The notes under the pieces were generated by a model. That model worked only from the letters and a program-made list of their open reading frames with translations, did not search any database and was not told where the DNA came from. From Phycisphaerae bacterium (lineage in GTDB: Bacteria; Planctomycetota; Phycisphaerae; UBA1845; Fen-1342), in assembly GCA_028277645.1 (NCBI GenBank), contig JANQFV010000054.1, forward strand, positions 62,001 to 126,000: 64,000 bases of DNA. Direction: 5' to 3'. The translations under genes and the position numbers were made by a program. Position 1 is the stretch's first letter, and each line of letters begins with the position of its first letter. Below, in pieces: positions 61,114-64,000 of the stretch.

Positions 61114-64000
61114 AGACCATGCTGCGCCTCAGCGTCTGCGCCGTTATGCTGGCCGGCATCTGCCTGATCGGCGGCGACCAGGCCGGCGGCTTCTCCTACT
61201 TCAGCTACGGCGGCTACACGGTCATCTGGTATGGCAACGCGGCCCTGCGCTACCTCTCGCCGAGCACGTTCCCCGAGGGCAGCGATACTGACCTGCTGAT
61301 CCAGGCCGCGATGGGTCAGTGGAGCAGCGTCTGGGGGGCGGACTTCCAATACTCCTATTACCGTCTGCCGCAGGATCCGAATTACATCGACAACTTTGAC
61401 GGCTACAGCGATACCGCGGCCGTGCCGGCTTCGTGGCTCGATCCCGGCGTGCTCGGCGTGACGTACATGGTCAACAGCGCCGACGCGTGGTACGACATGG
61501 ACATTCTGTTTAGCGACTTTCCGGAGAACGTCGGCTGGCACATGCTGACTAATCCGGATTGCGAAATCACCGCTAATCCGACGCCCGACTACGGCTTCTC
61601 GTTCTATCTCGTCGCGCTGCACGAGCTGGGCCACGCGCTCGGACTTGGCCATGATCCGATCGGCGACGAACCACCGGGGACGCCGTGGTTCATCGCCACC
61701 ATGAATCCGGCTTACCCGGCCGGCGGCCCGGTTGGCGACGACAACGTCATCGAACTACACACCGACGACCGCCGCGGAATGCGCTTCCTGTATCCCGGTA
61801 CACCCGCATCGATGGTCGATCTCGCCAATGCCGGCTATTGCACGCAGGGGCCGAGACTCGGCAAGGTCGTCCCCGTCTTCGTCGAGCCGGCGACGATTAC
61901 CGCCGGCGAAGTGCTCACGGCCTGGTCGGTGATCGAGAACTTCGGCACCGTCAGCGTTACGGACGTGCGGCAGGGCTTCTACCTGTCGGACGACGCCACG
62001 GTCGATACGGGCGATCTACTACTAGGCAACGTGCTGTGGGATCTGCCGGCGGACGACGGGTACGAATTCAGTGCCGATATCGATATGCCGGACCTCGCGC
62101 CCGGAACGTACTACTTCGGCACGATTCTCGACGATCTCAACCAGGTCGCGGAGGAGTTCGAGGACAACAACCACAACACGTATTGCGATCCGCTCATCGT
62201 CGCACAAGGCGTGCCGGCATTTCAGCCGTTCAGTCAGCAGGTCATCACCTGCGCGGACTCGTACACCGGGCCGACGCCACAGGTGGACTATCCGATCAAC
62301 ACTGCACCGATCACCTGGAGCCTCGACAATCCGCAACCCGGCATGGTCATCGATCCCAACACGGGCACGATTATCTGGCCCAGCCCGATCAAGTCGCCGT
62401 TCCTCTACGAGATCGACGTGCGCGCGACCAACGCCGCCGGAACCTGGGTGCAGACGCTGGAGCTGGGCGTCCACCAGGCGGCACCGCAAATCACGCCCAT
62501 CACGAATCACGCCACACCCTGCGGCGGCGACTACACCGGTCCGACGCCCCTGCCGACTGCACCCGATTGCATGGCGCCCATCCTCGGGTGGTCGCTCGTG
62601 GAGGGCCCGCCGGGCATGACGATCAACACCAGTTCGGGTGTTGTGTCGTGGCTGAACTCGACGCCGATCGGCGCACCACACGTCGTCACCATCCGCGCAA
62701 TCAACGACGTGGGTGAGGCACTCGAGTCATGGTTGCTGTATGTCGGCTCGGCGCACGGTGACATCGACGGCAGCGGCGTGGTCGATGGAGCCGACGCGAG
62801 CATATTCGTACCGTGTGTCACCGGCCCCGGCATCGCAGTAGTTGGTGGCTGCGAATGCGCCGACTTCGATCTTGATTACGACGTGGACGTCGTCGATTAC
62901 GCCGAGTTGATGACGGCCTTTGGCGGCGATATCGAGCCGGTCGGGGCCTGCTGCTTTGAAGACGGAAACTGCAGCGTGCTCGCGCCCGCTGAATGCCTCA
63001 ATTTCGGAGGGACGTACAGCGGCGACGGGCTGACGTGCGCCGACGTCGATTGTGAGGGGGCCTGCTGTTTCTACACCGGCGGCTGCCTCGTCTTCACGCT
63101 CGAAAACTGCAACATCGCCGGCGGGACGTTCCAGGGCATGGGCACCACATGCGCGACCATCACCTGTCCTCCCGCGGGTCAGGGCGCCTGCTGCTGGCCC
63201 GATGAGACCTGCGGCATCGTCACGCCCGCAGACTGCGCTACCGGCAACGGCGTCTTTCGCGGCGTCGGCATGGCATGCGAGTCGGTCGACTGCACCGCTC
63301 CGCTGGGCGCCTGTTGCCAGACCGACGGCACGTGCAGCGAGGGCACCGAGGCCGACTGCCTGCTCGTCGGTGGCACGTTCATGGGCGACGCTTCCACGTG
63401 TGTGACCGGGCTCTGCGACGGCGCGTGCTGCTATCCCGACGGCGGTTGCCTCGATCTGAACGTCACGGATTGCATGACAACCGCCGGCACATTCCAAGGC
63501 CCTGCCACGGACTGTGCCACATTCAACTGCCCGGTCGATCCGGTCGGCGCGTGCTGCCACATCGACGACACGTGCACGTCGGAGACCGAGACCCAATGCA
63601 CCAACTTCGGCGGCAGCTACCAGGGTGACGCCGTCGACTGTGCCGTCGTCGACTGCTCGGCGGCGGCCCGTGGCGCGTGTTGCCTACCAAACGAGAGTTG
63701 CAGTAGCGTCACCGAAGCCGCCTGCAACTGGTTGGGTGGCACCTTCATCGGCGCAGGAACAAGCTGCGGCGCGGTCGACTGTACGCTTTCCGAAACGGGT
63801 GCCTGCTACGACCCTGCCGACTGGACGTGCTTCGAGACCTCGCCCGGCATCTGCAGTGCCCTCAGTGGCACTTATGAAGGCGCGGACACAACCTGCACAA
63901 GTACGCTCGCGCCGGAGTACCGCAACGACATCGTCAGCCCCACGACGTTCTATGAGCCGGGCGCCGGCGGTGCGATCGCCGACGACCTGGTGCTCGCCGG
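61110..64000 (+). CDS. Large secreted matrixin-like metalloprotease with Cys-rich repeats (3' partial)
   Basis: The frame is open from ATG 61110 (GAGGAGG upstream) to the window end, at least 963 residues, so the C-terminus is missing. Signal peptide (about 1-26). Metzincin zinc site 'HELGHALGLGH' (H171, E172, H175, H181) in a matrixin-like domain (about 30-235). Then a CARDB-like domain (about 250-365, 'AWSVIENFGTVSVTDVRQGF'), two putative Ig (He-PIG-type) domains opening 'CADSYTGPTPQ' and 'CGGDYTGPTPL', a dockerin-like segment (about 549-609, 'GDIDGSGVVDGADASIFV', 'DFDLDYDVDVVDYAELM'), eight Cys-rich repeats (about 612-929), and the start of another domain ('SPTTFYEPGAGGAIADDL'). It is co-translated with the preceding secreted protein. 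Confidence 0.88.
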   Translation, partial: MKTMLRLSVCAVMLAGICLIGGDQAGGFSYFSYGGYTVIWYGNAALRYLSPSTFPEGSDTDLLIQAAMGQWSSVWGADFQYSYYRLPQDPNYIDNFDGYSDTAAVPASWLDPGVLGVTYMVNSADAWYDMDILFSDFPENVGWHMLTNPDCEITANPTPDYGFSFYLVALHELGHALGLGHDPIGDEPPGTPWFIATMNPAYPAGGPVGDDNVIELHTDDRRGMRFLYPGTPASMVDLANAGYCTQGPRLGKVVPVFVEPATITAGEVLTAWSVIENFGTVSVTDVRQGFYLSDDATVDTGDLLLGNVLWDLPADDGYEFSADIDMPDLAPGTYYFGTILDDLNQVAEEFEDNNHNTYCDPLIVAQGVPAFQPFSQQVITCADSYTGPTPQVDYPINTAPITWSLDNPQPGMVIDPNTGTIIWPSPIKSPFLYEIDVRATNAAGTWVQTLELGVHQAAPQITPITNHATPCGGDYTGPTPLPTAPDCMAPILGWSLVEGPPGMTINTSSGVVSWLNSTPIGAPHVVTIRAINDVGEALESWLLYVGSAHGDIDGSGVVDGADASIFVPCVTGPGIAVVGGCECADFDLDYDVDVVDYAELMTAFGGDIEPVGACCFEDGNCSVLAPAECLNFGGTYSGDGLTCADVDCEGACCFYTGGCLVFTLENCNIAGGTFQGMGTTCATITCPPAGQGACCWPDETCGIVTPADCATGNGVFRGVGMACESVDCTAPLGACCQTDGTCSEGTEADCLLVGGTFMGDASTCVTGLCDGACCYPDGGCLDLNVTDCMTTAGTFQGPATDCATFNCPVDPVGACCHIDDTCTSETETQCTNFGGSYQGDAVDCAVVDCSAAARGACCLPNESCSSVTEAACNWLGGTFIGAGTSCGAVDCTLSETGACYDPADWTCFETSPGICSALSGTYEGADTTCTSTLAPEYRNDIVSPTTFYEPGAGGAIADDLVLA
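62943..63896 (+). repeat. Eight tandem Cys-rich 'GACC' protein repeats
   Basis: Each unit of about 37 residues follows GACC-x4-C-x7-C-x5-G-x(T/F)-x-G-x4-C-x3-C (six Cys), joined by 0-5-residue linkers. Units open GACCFEDGNC, GACCFYTGGC, GACCWPDETC, GACCQTDGTC, GACCYPDGGC, GACCHIDDTC, GACCLPNESC and a degenerate last GACYDPADWTC. Six Cys per unit suggest three disulfides and a stable extracellular stalk. Confidence 0.85.

Overview
This window is GC-rich, densely coded bacterial chromosome. It most likely comes from a Planctomycetota member, probably Phycisphaerae or a relative, living at least partly anaerobically by breaking down polysaccharides. The taxonomic call is an inference from family content: several DUF1080 proteins, secreted proteins ending in a short dockerin-like Ca-binding domain, a sulfatase-superfamily protein, a Cys-rich 'GACC' repeat protein, and many large multidomain ORFs. 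TGA is a normal stop. I saw no rRNA, tRNA, CRISPR array, IS element or phage gene.

1-5 kb: a secreted DUF1080 protein, a NamZ-like exo-muramidase (minus strand) and, divergent from it, a lipoprotein joining a transglutaminase-like domain to a serine beta-lactamase-fold domain. 4.8-10.9 kb: a minus-strand operon (ROK regulator, GlmU-like nucleotidyltransferase, ADP-forming acyl-CoA synthetase, acyl carrier protein) divergent from nagB, suggesting amino-sugar or cell-wall salvage. 10.9-19.5 kb: minus-strand catabolic genes (Gfo/Idh/MocA oxidoreductase, double DUF1080 protein, GH3-CBM6-dockerin beta-glucosidase, M19 dipeptidase and a coupled NhaC-type antiporter). 19.7-28.2 kb: very large glycan-assembly proteins (tandem glycosyltransferase, methyltransferase/coiled-coil/glycosyltransferase, glycosyltransferase-sulfotransferase) and a decayed polysaccharide pyruvyl transferase fragment.

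28.3-42.0 kb is the centrepiece, a single-strand hydrogen-metabolism operon: rex, hydC, hydB, hydA (electron-bifurcating-type [FeFe]-hydrogenase), a histidine kinase whose sensor is a degenerate [FeFe]-hydrogenase H-domain, a single-domain response regulator, a REC-histidine kinase hybrid, then the maturases hydE, hydG, an aspartase-like lyase and hydF. Upstream of rex is a strong promoter (TTGACA, 17-nt spacer, TACACT) overlapped by the first of two abutting Rex-type palindromes. This predicts NADH/NAD+ control of the operon, plus a second H2- or redox-sensing signalling layer encoded inside it. It is followed (42.1-45.0 kb) by a three-gene corrinoid methyltransferase set: a non-pyrrolysine MttB homologue, a MetH-activation-domain protein and a corrinoid protein.

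45.0-50.5 kb: a five-gene operon with an unusual pairing of a ZnuA-like metal-binding lipoprotein with a LolD/FtsX-type ABC ATPase and permease, plus two unknown proteins. 50.7-64.0 kb: secreted carbohydrate-related proteins (duplicated beta-helix protein, sulfatase-superfamily membrane protein with Thr at the nucleophile site, GH16 glucanase), two damaged genes (ADP-ribosylglycohydrolase-like with one base missing in a G run; DUF1801 gene with TGA at an apparent conserved Trp), a VOC protein, and a secreted-protein/matrixin pair. The matrixin runs off the window end and carries eight Cys-rich repeats.
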